The notes beneath the pieces are model-generated. The model saw only the letters and a program-made list of their open reading frames with translations, was not told the DNA's origin and did not search any database. Of a DNA stretch of 64,000 nt, positions 41,441-52,001 are shown in pieces. The DNA lies in assembly GCA_032716605.1 (NCBI GenBank), contig CM064551.1, positions 47,862,674 through 47,926,673 on the forward strand. The letters are read 5' to 3'. The DNA comes from Paralithodes platypus. Taxonomy: Eukaryota; Arthropoda; Malacostraca; Decapoda; Lithodidae. Every line of letters starts with the position of its first letter. The first letter of the stretch is position 1. Position numbers and translations under genes: made by a program.

Positions 41441-42142
41441 TAATGCGGGGAAGAGCAAGGTTATGGTCTTCGAAAGGGGTGAAGTCACAGAGTGTGAGGT
41501 GAAGCTGAACGGTCAGGCTATGGAGATCGTCAACACTTTTTAGTATCTGGGCAGTGTGTTGAGTAAAGATGGGACTATGGATGAAGAAGTGCGGGAGAGG
41601 GTACAACAGGGGAAGAGGGTTGTAGGAACGCTAAAAGCAGTAACAAGAAATAGGGTGGTCAGTATGGAAGTGAAGAAGTCCTTGCATGACAGTGTGGTAA
41701 TCCCGACACTAACTTACGGAAGCGAAGCATGGACGTTGGTTGAGAGACTCAGACCAAGAGTGAGAGCAGTGAAAATCAATTACTTAAGGAGTGCGTGCGG
41801 AGTTACATGGAGGGATAGACAGACTAATGAAGAAGTAAGAAGGAGGTGTGGTGTGGAGGTAGATGTGCTGGAAAGTGTGAAAAGGAACAACTTGAGATGG
41901 TTCGGCCATATGGAACGTATGGAAAGCGAGAGAATGACTAAGAGGGTGTACGAGAGCGAGGTGGAGGGACAGAGAGGGAGAGGTAGACCGAATGAGAGGT
42001 GGAAGGATGGAGTGAGGAAGTACATGAACGAAGGCGGTGCTGGTTGGAGGGAGGGGCGTCGACTGACTGGGGACAGAGGTGTATGGGGGCGGTTCGTTCG
42101 TGGCCACCCCTTCGGGGATCGCGGCGTCAGGCAATAGATACT
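41441..42142 (+). mobile_element. RTE-like element copy E, 5'-truncated
   Basis: Starts at aatgcggggaagagcaaggt in RT and runs through the family 3' end to caatagata at 42131-42139. The open frame 41556-42137 keeps E-A-W-T-L and W-F-G-H-M-E-R-M. In the hairpin the outer stem has a CACG to CGCG change that keeps pairing through a G-U pair. The GATA tail is reduced to one and a half units. Confidence 0.88.
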
Positions 42143-42668
42143 TGTAATTCTTCTAATAATGTAACATACTGTATATAAACACATAATCTATGTAGCCTAC
42201 AACTTAAGGCACTCCATGGTAGGTCGGGACACCTACCATCTACATGCTGTAGCCAGTTGACCAGTTACTAATTTCAGTATCCCGTCAGGGTGGTTGACCC
42301 AGTGCGACAGTAATGATATATGGCCCTGAATTAGCCATATTCCAATAACATATAATGCCATCTGGATCCTGTGGTGGTACTAAGTACAAAGGAACAAACA
42401 AAAATATAATATAGAGATTATGTCTGGCAATTCACGCTGCAAGCAAATTCAATTGGGAGTGTGAGAATTCATTCATCTTAGTAAATCATTCTATGACGAT
42501 TCTCACTTATCAAAATGTGATCAAAGTAATAGAATAATTATTTTCTACATTTATACAGAGGTACAAAACCTCTACATTTTGTTTACATACGAATGCTGAT
42601 ACACCAACTGGAGCTATGAATTGCAAAATAATTTTACTTGTTAACAGAGCAGCCTCAATTGAAAGTTT
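42143..42668. other. PHYH intron, no gene seen
   Basis: AT-rich sequence with short inverted repeats only. Confidence 0.4.
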
Positions 42669-42962
42669 GCCTTCGTGGTGCAATGTATAAGGTGTTGATA
42701 TTCGGTGTGAGCGTCCTGGGTTCGAATCCACGGACTGCCACATGTGTTTGTAATATTTCATTAATCGATTTTAGGAGTAGAGTTGGTTGTTGGATAGAAC
42801 ATAATAATTGATATTGGTTCAGGAGTAATTTATCGAGAGGCCTTCCCTAGTGGTTAAGGCCTCATTAATTGCTCTTTCCATTCACATATGCATAGCCTAC
42901 GTGAGTTGCAGTTGGGATGTGTGTACATGCTTAGATTGATATGCAGGATTCGAAGTTGCATA
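42669..42962 (+). repeat. tRNA-derived SINE, full copy
   Basis: tRNA-like head with A-box-like gtggtgcaatgtataagg and a perfect B box GGTTCGAATCC at 42719-42729. The head does not fold into a proper acceptor stem, so it is not a tRNA gene. The body and end (tagattgatatgcaggattcga) match the SINE at 33.1-33.3 kb. Confidence 0.75.
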
Positions 42963-43010
42963 ATAAATTGTAGGCAGTGTCCACCATTCTTTGATTAAAT
43001 TTTTAAAACT

Positions 43011-43148
43011 GCCTTCGTGGTGCAATGTATAAGGTGTTGATATTCGGTGTGAGCGTCCTGGGTTCGAATCCACGGACTGCCACATGTGTTTGTAATATTT
43101 CATTAATCGATTTTAGGAGTAGAGTTGGTTGTTGGATAGAACATAATA
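43011..43148 (+). repeat. tRNA-derived SINE, 5' part
   Basis: Nearly identical to 42669-42806, including the perfect B box, then stops. It may be a local duplication of the neighbouring SINE because identity is almost complete. Confidence 0.75.
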
Positions 43149-43412
43149 AATAATTATTATAGTTGTACAGCAATCTATGGTTATCTTCGTACTTAAGCGG
43201 GCATCACACTGGCAAATTCTCGTCATTCTCCAATCTCCAGTCTCCGTTTCCAGTCAGTAGCGCCGGCAAATTCTATCACACACGCCAAGCGTCCTGGCTG
43301 CGTGAGTCTCCGACACAACAATAACAACGCCCGACCTTAGCCTATATTGGTCCGTTTCACCTATACTGTAATGTATAGTAATTTGAATTTACATCTACAA
43401 TTATAATGCAAT

Positions 43413-43708
43413 ATTTGTTAGTAGTCTTGGCAAATCCAACGTCAAGGCTATTAACCTAATTGCAATGACGACTTGTCTATTTTGACTGCTATGTCGTCAT
43501 TCCAACCGCGGTTAAAAAGAAAACGTCTAGAGTCTACTCCTTATCTTGCTCTAGGAGACGTTGTACATTAACCAAAACTACCACCGAAGGTGAAAAAAGC
43601 ATAGAAGAGAAGAACAAGGGGTTTACCTTAGTTACCGCTTAAGGCCCATCCCGTGTTCCGTCATGTGCAGATCCCTGTCGAACGTGCGCATGAGCGACCC
43701 TCTCTTGT
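43413..43708. repeat. DIRS left inverted terminal repeat
   Basis: Pairs with the reverse complement of 52002-52305. The outermost 37 bases (43413-43449) are repeated exactly, in reverse complement, as 51822-51858 in the internal complementary region. Confidence 0.92.
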
Positions 43709-44680
43709 CATTTTTTCACGCGCTCCATTGAATGAAGTCACTTTTGTTGTGCTCCTTTAATTCACCCTGTTTAGGTTCGTTTCGGCTTATCTGGCCTTCT
43801 TTTTTGTTAGACAGATGTTACGTGATCTAGGGCACACGTAAATGGGCTCCTAAGTGTGTATAATGGAGACGCGTGTGGAAATAGCCTACCGAAGGTACGG
43901 GGGCGCCTGGCGTTCCTCGTATATGTTTTCATTCTTTCTCTTTTCATATTCTTTTTTCCTGTTAGTCTGGGCATAGTTTAGCTTTTAGTTTATTTTAGCC
44001 TAGCTGGTTTTCTCATTCCGGAAATGCTATGCCCCTATGAGTTTTCATTTTTTCATAGCCTAAGGTGTACCGTTGGTAAACAATCTGAGATTTCGTTGGT
44101 GGCGGTGCTGTTTGTAGAGTTTGTGTCGGCCGCATTATTAGCGTTATTCCCGAGTCCCCCCTTTCGAGCCTTCACTGTGTCTCAAGGGCCTGGGCGACAG
44201 GTGGTTCGTGATAATCCAGGGGTACCCCACGGGGGCCCCTCCTTCACACCACAGGGTTTTTCGCCCCTGACACATTCTCTGCTCACGGCTAGGCCACCCT
44301 TTTTCTCGCCAGTTTCATTTACTGGTTTTTGTTTTCTTCCTGTTTCACCTCCATCCTTTCAATCTATTTTGCCCAATCCAGGGGTACCCCACGGGGGCCC
44401 CTGTTTGTGCGAAACCACCCTCCCTGCCACTTCTCCTCATGGGCTTTGCTCTATCTCTGTGGGTTGGGTGGTTCCTGGGGGATGTGCCTCCTCTCCCCTG
44501 GTGTGTCTTCCTTGCCTCTCCCTTTACCGGTTGAGTTAGGATCAATTCAAGGAAGACACTGCTCAGCTTGATGGCCATCATCGCTTTGAGTTCATAAGGA
44601 GATGACGCTTTTTTGTGGCCTTTTTTGGTATTCCCTAGACGCTCCTCTCGCTTTTTCGGCGCCGGACCATCTCGGCCGGT

Positions 44681-44823
44681 CCCGCAAATTTGCGGGAGCT
44701 CAATTCGGTCCTCTGGGACATTTCGGCTCCCCGCAAATTTGCGGTGATCGCTGGGGGGTCCCTCAAAGATGCGGGAGGGTTGTGTCGGTACGGTTATGCC
44801 TCCATTGGCCCGCAAATTTGCGG
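44681..44823. promoter_or_regulatory. Three perfect CCGCAAATTTGCGG palindromes and one diverged copy
   Basis: Palindromes at 44682-44695 (extended to 18 bases), 44731-44744 and 44810-44823, with a diverged copy at 44761-44774. Spacings of the starts are 49, 30 and 49 bases. They lie upstream of the gag-like region of the DIRS element. Perfect dyads repeated at regular spacing suggest a binding site for a dimeric protein, but the function is unknown. Confidence 0.65.
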
Positions 44824-45180
44824 TTATAGTTGGCTTTCACTGTTGACCTTTTTGATGTCATCTTGTTGCCTGATTGGTGTATGCACTTTACTGGTGTTAT
44901 AGGCCCTGCATGTAAGATGTTGAGTGGTGGTTAACACTTTCTTCATCTTTGCAGGTTCTGCTAGTGCTCTTCCGCCTCAGCCGCCCTCCTCACCTACCTC
45001 TGTGCTCCCGGTTTAGGGTGAGTACTGATACCTGTTTGCATGTGTGTTCCTGTTTCCCCATGCTCCTTCCCTGGTTCTTATTGGACATTCTCTCCACTTA
45101 CTCCTTCGACGTGCTGATTATGGTGTGTGTTCTTCCAGTGCAGGTAGGCTGCCTTGCTGTCGCCATGGTTGTAGCTCCCC

Positions 45181-46179
45181 GTGCTTGGAGTGCCACAAGT
45201 CCTGCTTCGCCATTCGCACTGTGTGTCCTCTACGGCCTACCTCCCTGCTCTGTGTGGCCCGTGTCTGGCCCTGGTGGATGTGGTGCACCATAGCCCTGGT
45301 TCCTCAGCGGCGGCAGTGGCCTCTGCTTCCCTTCCGTCGGTGTGGGCGATAGTCTCCCGCCACATTAGGTCTGTGGGCCACCGTTCCCCGGCCTTTGTTG
45401 CCGACCGGATCCGCGTCGCCCTGGGTATCCCTGACCCGACTGAAGGCCGTTCACCTGGCCCTCTCCCTGCTCGGGCCCTCTCCCCTGGGTCCCACAGCCG
45501 GTCGTCCCATCGTCGGGGGGATCCCCAGCTCCGTCCACGCTCTCGCTCGCCTCGTCGCCCGTCCTCTACTGCCCCTCGTCGTCCTCCTGCTCGCCTTGAC
45601 GACGCCCATCGCCCTCGTCATGGTTCTCGCCCTGAGGCCGGGGTTAGCGGCTCTGCCCCTGTGCGCCCTCCCTTGGCCTCTACGGATAGGGGCTCTACTC
45701 CCTTCCGCCCGCTTCCCCAGCCCAGACGACTTCCTCTTACGTTGTCCTCTCCGCGCGCGGTTGTTCATGCTGTAGCTGGCCCTCGGCTCCCTCCTCCTAC
45801 ACTGTCCAGGAGGGTCCGCCAGGATGTAGTTGCTTCTCCTACTTCACCTGCTTCAGTGCCTATTCTTCCTTCACGGTCTCGTCCCACGGTGGAGGTCCCT
45901 CCCTCCTCCGCCTCGGTGTCGGTCCGCCCTGTTTTCTCAGCCCCGGGGATCCTTGCTCTGTTTCCCCCCGCGGCTCCTTCTGACCTCCTTTCACCCAGCC
46001 AGCCTTCCCACTCCCGTCGTCCTGCTCCTCCTCCTTCTTCTCTCCCTGACCTTCACTTACCGTCTCGCCAGGGGGGTACCCCTCCTCCTGGCTCGGTGGG
46101 GTTTAGCGAGGTTTCGGGGTCCCCTTTCTCAGGGGCTGCCGTGTCGCTGGAAGAGGGGGATGGTGCTGTTTCCCCCTAG
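45181..46179 (+). pseudogene. DIRS gag-like protein region
   Basis: A 332-codon frame rich in Pro, Ser, Arg and Ala, with an SR-like segment (R-S-R-S-P-R-R-P) near residue 120 and an acidic end. In DIRS elements the first ORF is a poorly conserved gag-like protein, and the position fits. A Cys-rich stretch (C-L-E-C-H-K-S-C) lies just upstream in another frame, suggesting a frameshift at the N-terminus. Composition is very poor in A on the coding strand. Confidence 0.55.
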
Positions 46180-46871
46180 GGCGTTCGTGATCGGGGACGA
46201 GTCCCTCAGTGGCGACACAACCGTCGTCGCTCGCCTTCCTTGGGCCGCGACGCTGCTGGTTCGTGTCGTGGGTCGCGAGCGGGGTCTTCTCAGTCCCGTC
46301 CTTCTGCCGGTCCTCTTCGGGGTGCTGCTGCTCGTGCTGCCGCCATGCACGGGCGCAGGACAGGGACGTTACAGGCCAGTGCGTTAGTTCCGCTTCGCAC
46401 TTCTGTTCTTGCCCCCTTTTCATCCCCGCCGTGTCGGGGCTGGCCAGCCTTCCACTTCCGGCCGCCCTTCGCCGGGGTCAGCCCCGCGACGGCCAGGGGT
46501 TGGGGTGGCCCGCCCTTTTTGACAGAGTTGGGGGGGGGGGGGTGGGGGGGGTAGAGGAGGTCAACGTGGCGCTCATGACCGCAAGGACCGTACCGGGGGT
46601 ACCTCCACGTCAAAACACTGTGTAGGTTCTCCGGGTCGGTCTCCTTCTTCTCCTTCTCGCCTAGCCGCCCGGGTCGCTCCCCTCCTCTCGGGAGCTCCCA
46701 CAGGTTGTTTTCGCCCTTGCGCCCCTCGCTGGCCGCGAGGGACGTTGGGGGGTCTAACCTGGTGGTGGACGTCCGGACCCCCACTCCGCTCTTGTCACCG
46801 ACGCCGGCCCATCTCTTCAGAGGTGGCCCACGTGTTCACATCCATGCACGAGCAGGGAATCGTCGAGGGGG

Positions 46872-47730
46872 TTGACCGCCGGTCACCCGGTTTTCCTCTC
46901 CCGTGTATTTCTGGTACCGAAGTAGAACTGCGACGTGATGCGACCGGTGGTGGCTCTGTCGGCTCTCAACGGGCGCATCGTGCACACACGGTTTCGGATG
47001 CTGCCGGTACCCCAGGTACGCCTGGCCCTGCGCCCTCTGTCGTGGGTAGTGTCGCTGGCCCTCCAGGATGCGTCTTGGCTCGTTCCTCTCCATCCTCGAT
47101 TCCAGCGATTCTTGGCCGTTCGGGCTTCCGATCGTGTGTTCCTGTTCGACAGACTTCCCTTCGGTCTCCACATCGCGCCGCGGATCTTCTCCACACTGGT
47201 GGGGCGGACTCTGGGTCCTCTCCTCAGGAGCGGGCTCCAGATCCTGTTTTCCTTGGCCGATTGGTTGATAGTTTCCGAAGCACTAGGACTGTGCGAACGC
47301 GACACCCTCACAGTCGTTCGCCACGTCGCACAGTTAGGGTTCCCCATCGATGTTCCCAAGTCACGCTTGACCCCGTCGCGTGTCGTGCCATGGGTCGGTC
47401 TCGCATGGGATTTGTCCAGCGCTACGGTGACCCAGGGTCTGCCGGACGCGGTGCACCTTCGGCGGAAGGTCTTCGCCGTGTTGCACTCGGTCTCCCTCCC
47501 GGGGTGGCTCTGGGACTCGTTAGTGGGTTCGATGAATTGGGCCGCTCTGCCCATTCCCTTAGGGAGCCTCAGGCTACGCCGCCTACTCCTCATGGGCACC
47601 GAGGTGTTTCCATTGCCCCTATGGATCGGCTCCTGCCGCTCCCGCGTACCCTTCGCAGACACTTCGGACGCTGGGTTGCTCGGGGCACGCTCTCTGCGGC
47701 TGTGCCCTGGACTGCCCCCCCCCGCCGACG
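46872..47730 (+). pseudogene. DIRS reverse transcriptase, catalytic residues lost
   Basis: Blocks in frame: V-F-L-V-P-K, then TAG at 46923-46925, R-P-V-V-A-L-S-A-L-N-G-R-I, F-R-M, L-Q-D-A-S-W-L-V-P-L, L-P-F-G-L-H-I-A-P-R-I-F and W-V-G-L-A-W-D-L. The position of the first catalytic Asp (usually D-L-Q-D-A-Y-W) is Ala, and the Y-L-D-D-W box reads S-L-A-D-W. Both losses are single A-to-C changes from common codons. Frameshifts occur near 46890 and 47620. The enzyme cannot be active. Confidence 0.85.
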
Positions 47731-48465
47731 ATCTGGGTAGACACAGATGCGTCGAGCGAGGTAGGGTGAGGTTACCAATCAAACCTGGGACATCAACTTC
47801 ACGGCAGATGGGTGGGACTCATGCCCCTTCACATCCATCCCCTCGAACTGTTGGTTCCTTTGTTCTTCCTGAGGGACCACGCGCTGGCCCTTCGGGGAAA
47901 GTCGGTGGCCTTCGGGATGGACACTCAGACAGCTGTCCACTGTATCCAAAAGCGGGGGTCCTCGAGGTCATTGACTCTATTGGGGATCTCGGTGAAGTTG
48001 TTCTTCCTCGCGAACAGACACACCTTCTCCCTGCATGCCTCCTCCCTGCCCGGGACTGCCACCCTGTGGGCGGACGCCCTGTCGAGAGGCCAGGGCGTTC
48101 TTGTAGAATGGCCAATGCAACAGACTGTGTTCGACGATCTCGCGGCTTCCTGGGGTGTTCCGGAGGTCGACTTGTTCGCATCGAAGGTGCCGCACCAGTT
48201 GCCTCAGTACCTCTCCCTCCGGCCTCGCACTCCGGAGGGGGGTCCGGACGCTTTCATGGTAGACTGGAACAGGTGGCAGTCGATATTCATATATCCGCCA
48301 CCAGACGCACTGTTGATGTGCAAAGTCCTCGCGAGGCTGCGGCTGTACCGCGACAGAGTCTGGCTCCTCGCGCCTCTGTGGCCGGCATGGGCTTGGTACG
48401 CCCGGTTGACGCGGTGGTGCCCGAGTCTGGTCCCTCTACCTGTCTCTAACTTCCACTTGAGCTAG
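47730..48465 (+). pseudogene. DIRS RNase H and following domain
   Basis: The frame reads V-D-T-D-A-S-S-E-V-G (first catalytic Asp region), a TGA near 47769, then H-P-L-E-L-L (Glu site), F-G-M-D-T-Q-T-A-V-H (Asp site) and L-W-A-D-A-L-S-R (last Asp site). Next comes E-V-D-L-F-A-S and D-A-F-M-V-D-W, the conserved segment that follows RNase H in DIRS. It is in a different frame from RT. Confidence 0.8.
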
Positions 48466-48583
48466 GTTGGGGACCTGCGGACCTCGTTGGCCTTCGCATC
48501 GTGAATATTCATGAGGCACGGTGGCTCCCAGTCCACGGCCGGGACCTGACTGACTTCCTGAAGCGTTCCTGGCCGACTTCTCC

Positions 48584-49486
48584 TTGGGGGACTTACGGGT
48601 CCGCTGGAGGTCTTTTCCTAGGTGGATACAGGACACTCGCCAGACAGTTGGCTCTCCTTCCCTCGTCCTACACTCCTTGTTTCACCTCTTCCGTACACGT
48701 CACTTTCACGTCGACGCTATACGTAACCACTTGTCTGCCGTCCGGGGGGTCTTTGAGTCCGTCGCTGGGCTGGTCGTTCCGCCGCAGGAGCTGGATTCCT
48801 TCATGACGGCTGCCTTCCGGGACCGACCGCCTCCGCGCCAGGTCCCTCCACAGTGGGATCTGGGGCGGGCTCTGGACCTTCTGGCTTCACCCACGTATAC
48901 ACGGGCCGCTACACCGGTTCCGTTGCTCGGGCGTACACTCTTCCTTGTCGCTCTGGCCGCTGGGGATCGGGTGTCTGCACTAGCGGCATTGTCACGGCCC
49001 CAGGACTGCGTGCGATTCTCCCCGTCCTTGCATGGCGTCACGTTCGCCTCCTCCCCTCATTTTGTTACCCCGAATGAGAGGGAGACCCACGTTTTCCAGC
49101 CTTTCACCGTCCAGGCTTTACAGCGTGGGCCTACTCGCCATGTGTTGTGCCCGGTGTCAGCCTTGCACTCCTCTGTTGCGTCTGTGGCGCCGCCTTCGGG
49201 TACTGCTGTGTGGGTGTCTCCTCGGACAGGTGGGAGGCTCTCGCAGGTGCAGATGGGACGCCACAATTGTCGGACCATTCGTGCCAGTAACCCTGTTTGT
49301 AGGGGTTCTGCGCACGATGTGCGATCCTTTGCTGCCTCCTTCCGGTTCCTGCAAAGTCGATCCTTCCTTGACATCGCCTCAGCGGTTTTGTGGTCTTCTA
49401 TCAATTCCTTCATCTCCTCCTACCTCTCCATGTCCAGTGTTCGACCCCCTCGGCCGGTGATAGCTCTCGGGGGTCGTGTTTCCTAG
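48584..49486 (+). CDS. DIRS tyrosine recombinase
   Basis: 300 codons without a break. Catalytic residues are visible: Arg in A-A-G-D-R-V-S-A-L near residue 128, the H-x-x-R box in A-H-D-V-R-S-F-A near 245, and the Tyr nucleophile in S-F-I-S-S-Y-L near 280. It joins the ends of the circular DNA intermediate to a target. It is the best preserved gene of the element. The listed start is the first in-frame start codon; the natural N-terminus may lie a little upstream, overlapping RNase H in another frame. Confidence 0.82.
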   Translation: MGDLRVRWRSFPRWIQDTRQTVGSPSLVLHSLFHLFRTRHFHVDAIRNHLSAVRGVFESVAGLVVPPQELDSFMTAAFRDRPPPRQVPPQWDLGRALDLLASPTYTRAATPVPLLGRTLFLVALAAGDRVSALAALSRPQDCVRFSPSLHGVTFASSPHFVTPNERETHVFQPFTVQALQRGPTRHVLCPVSALHSSVASVAPPSGTAVWVSPRTGGRLSQVQMGRHNCRTIRASNPVCRGSAHDVRSFAASFRFLQSRSFLDIASAVLWSSINSFISSYLSMSSVRPPRPVIALGGRVS

Positions 49487-50386
49487 TGCTCTGGCGATGA
49501 TACCTGGAGCGCGTTCAGTCTACCCTATCAGGCAATCCTGTTTCTGTTTGAGCAATCCTGTTTATGATCGCGCAGACTGAACGACATTGATAGGCAAACA
49601 TTGATTCTCGTCGCTGATTGGTCAGTGGCTATGAGCACGAAATTCAAATCTTGTTGGCGATGTCTGCGAAGGTTTTAGGCCTGTTAAGCAGTGCTTCTTC
49701 GGTCTATTAATTTCAATCAAAGTCAAATGGTTTTGTCAAATCAATACATTATAATATTGGATATTATTATACATCAATATAGACTATTGGCTAAGGTAGT
49801 CACACTGTCAGCTACAGTCGGCAGCCTTGTTCAAGCTCAAGACAGACGGTAGGCTAGGCTACCATCAGGCTATTATATCTTATAATCTTATAAGGAAATG
49901 TTGACAAAGTTATTACGGTCCTTATCTGGCAATGGTAGCTCTTTCTTCCCCGTGTAATTTTCAAACAATTCTCCGTTAGTCTATTGGGGAAATAAAAAGT
50001 AGATGTTCTTTTCCTGGCGATGTAGGACTAATATGCTAAACTATAGGCCTATAGTTTATATATATTGGCTATGTAGCCAGGCTGAATTAAATAGTAGCCT
50101 ATATAGGCTATATCTCTTCCTGGCAATGTATGTATAGGCATACTTTCTTTTTCTGACGATCTGTGTATATAGGCCTATAGGCTATTTGCAAGCCTATATT
50201 TATGGAAGGTTCATAAATATTATTTTTTAACCATTATGATTACCTTGCATATTTAACTATAGCGTGGATAGCCTACCTTACTAACATAGCTTAACTGACC
50301 TATCATACTTTGATGCAATTATGCCTCAGAAATTGTTTTTAAGAAATGTAAATAGAGTAATCGATCAATAATAGACAAGCGCCGAA

Positions 50387-50816
50387 AAACCTGTACATCA
50401 AGCTAGGCTATAACCCGTTAAAATATAGGCTATCATTCAATTGGCACAGTAACAACTGTAACATTACCGATATATAACAATGAAATACAAACCTGTACAG
50501 CAAGCTAGGCTATAACCCGTTAAATATAGGCTATCATTCAATTGGCATAGTAACAACTGTAACATTACCGATATATAACTATAACAATGAAATACAAACC
50601 TGTACAGCAAGCTAGGCTATAACCCGTTAAAATATAGGCTATCATTCAATTGGCATAGTAACAACTGTAACATTACCGATATATAACTATAACAATGAAA
50701 TACAAACCTGTACAGCAAGCTAGGCTATAACCCGTTAAAATATAGGCTATCATTCAATTGGCACAGTAACAACTGTAACATTACCGATATATAACTATAA
50801 CAATGAAATACAAACC
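50387..50816 (+). repeat. Minisatellite, four units of 102-108 bases
   Basis: Units start at 50387, 50489, 50596 and 50704 with aaacctgtaca and contain agctaggctataacccgtt and ggcatcattcaattggca-like blocks. A fifth, shortened unit lies at about 50863-50955. The units are almost identical, indicating recent expansion. Confidence 0.9.
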
Positions 50817-50984
50817 GCATAAAAAACATAATAATTAATCAATAATATAGACAAACGCTCAAAAACCTGTACAGCAAGTTATAACCCATTACAATACATC
50901 ATTGGCATAGTAACATTACCAATATATAACGATACAAATTAAATAATAACTGCAAAAACAAAAACAAACATTAGCTCATCGAGC

Positions 50985-51062
50985 CTCGAACCCTTGCGAG
51001 TAGGCTTACGGATTTAAAAGCGAAGTCGTTACCAACTAGGCTACGCTTACCGCACTGAAGGC
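50985..51062 (-). repeat. tRNA-like SINE head
   Basis: On the minus strand TAGCCTAGTTGGTAACG resembles an A box and AGGGTTCGAGGCTCG a B box, about 45 bases apart. A proper cloverleaf with paired acceptor ends is not evident, so it is more likely a SINE head than a tRNA gene. Confidence 0.45.
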
Positions 51063-51296
51063 CTGACGAAGTAGCTGTGAGACTTGCGCTCCAAGCTGCT
51101 TGTTTTATGTTATATATAGCAAAATGGTCACGATAACTATGATTTTTATAGGTGTGCCACCTTATAATTGAGATTGCGACACATAAGTAACATGGAGGGA
51201 GGCTAATTAAGCTTAATTATGATAATATAATGTAGAGGAGAGATTTAGGCCTACTGTAATGATAGCTTCGCTAGTCACCTCCAGGGAGTGTTAGCG

Positions 51297-51358
51297 TGAT
51301 CGCCGTCTGATTGCAAACAATCACAAACGTGATTCGTCGAATCAGAGGCGATCACGTT
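51297..51358. other. Long imperfect hairpin at the right end of the nested TIR element
   Basis: GTGATCGCC plus TCTGATT pairs with AATCAGA plus GGCGATCAC, separated by about 25 bases. It is part of the subterminal fold-back structure. Confidence 0.75.
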
Positions 51359-51821
51359 CAGTAGAGCTATCCCGTTTGCGTGTTTGGGTAGACTGAACGC
51401 GCTCCTGGTCTTCCCCCCTTGTCCCTCATTCTTTTACTTTGTTTTATTTGACAAAAGGGGGGGGGGGAGTACGGGTTTGCAACACTTGATTGCAAGTTTG
51501 GGATTATGCATTGTTACAGTACATAAGTGTTTTTGCCACATTGAAAATTGTGTTTTGTTATTGTGTTCAATGTTTTTGTTGGTTTTGGAAGAAAAGGGAT
51601 TTTGGGTACAGTACCTTTTTGGTTTAAGACAAGTCTATGTTTTTGCATTACTATGAATGACGGGCACGTGTTAAAACTGTTCTTTTTAGCTACTCCTCAG
51701 TTTTTCACTCTTTTATTAAACTCTCTTGTTTAAATTGTGTCTTTGTCATTCATAATTTTGTTTTATGCATTGGTTTTTTTTGGTATGTTGGGCTTGGATG
51801 TCCTCCTCCTATTTGTTATGC

Positions 51822-51934
51822 AGCCTTGACGTTGGATTTGCCAAGACTACTAACAAATTGGGAGGTTTGACGTTCCTCCCAACCTACCAAATAGGAAAAC
51901 CTACTATTTGGTAGTAGTCTTGGAAAATCAACGT
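51822..51934. repeat. DIRS internal complementary region
   Basis: 51822-51858 is the exact reverse complement of the left end (43413-43449). 51859-51934 is the reverse complement of the right end (52270-52345) with about five differences. The boundary at 51858/51859 therefore records the joined right and left ends. In DIRS elements this region serves as a template to complete the ends and make the circle. Confidence 0.92.
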
Positions 51935-52001
51935 ACATAATACCCTCCCTCACGCCGGACCCCTGCCCATCCGCGTTCTTCTGCTGACGTGAGATGTGAT
52001 A

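Larger units (their letters stand above)
49508..51403. mobile_element. Unclassified TIR transposon nested in the DIRS element
   Basis: Perfect 18-base inverted ends AGCGCGTTCAGTCTACCC at 49508-49525 and 51386-51403, flanked by CCTGG at 49503-49507 and 51404-51408, a likely 5-base target duplication. Subterminal inverted copies of TTCAGTCT/AGACTGAA (49577-49596) and a strong hairpin at 51297-51358 make both ends fold back. The interior holds a minisatellite and a tRNA-like segment and no transposase. The superfamily is not recognised. Confidence 0.8.

Noticed and set aside
42669..42741. Functional tRNA gene
   Set aside because: Good pol III boxes but acceptor and T stems do not pair properly, and the segment recurs with a shared non-tRNA body, so it is a SINE head.
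44345..44815. 156-codon minus-strand frame in the DIRS leader
   Set aside because: No domain, overlaps the palindrome array, and is likely a shadow of low-stop GC-rich sequence.
45181..49486. Multi-gene host locus suggested by several long GC-rich frames
   Set aside because: RT, RNase H and recombinase motifs in DIRS order between inverted repeats explain the region; opposite-strand frames are composition artefacts.
50387..50955. CRISPR-like array
   Set aside because: Units of 102-108 bases have no repeat-spacer alternation and the genome is eukaryotic; it is a minisatellite.
49503..51408. Transib assignment from a 5-base duplication
   Set aside because: Transib ends begin CAC and resemble recombination signal heptamers; these ends do not.
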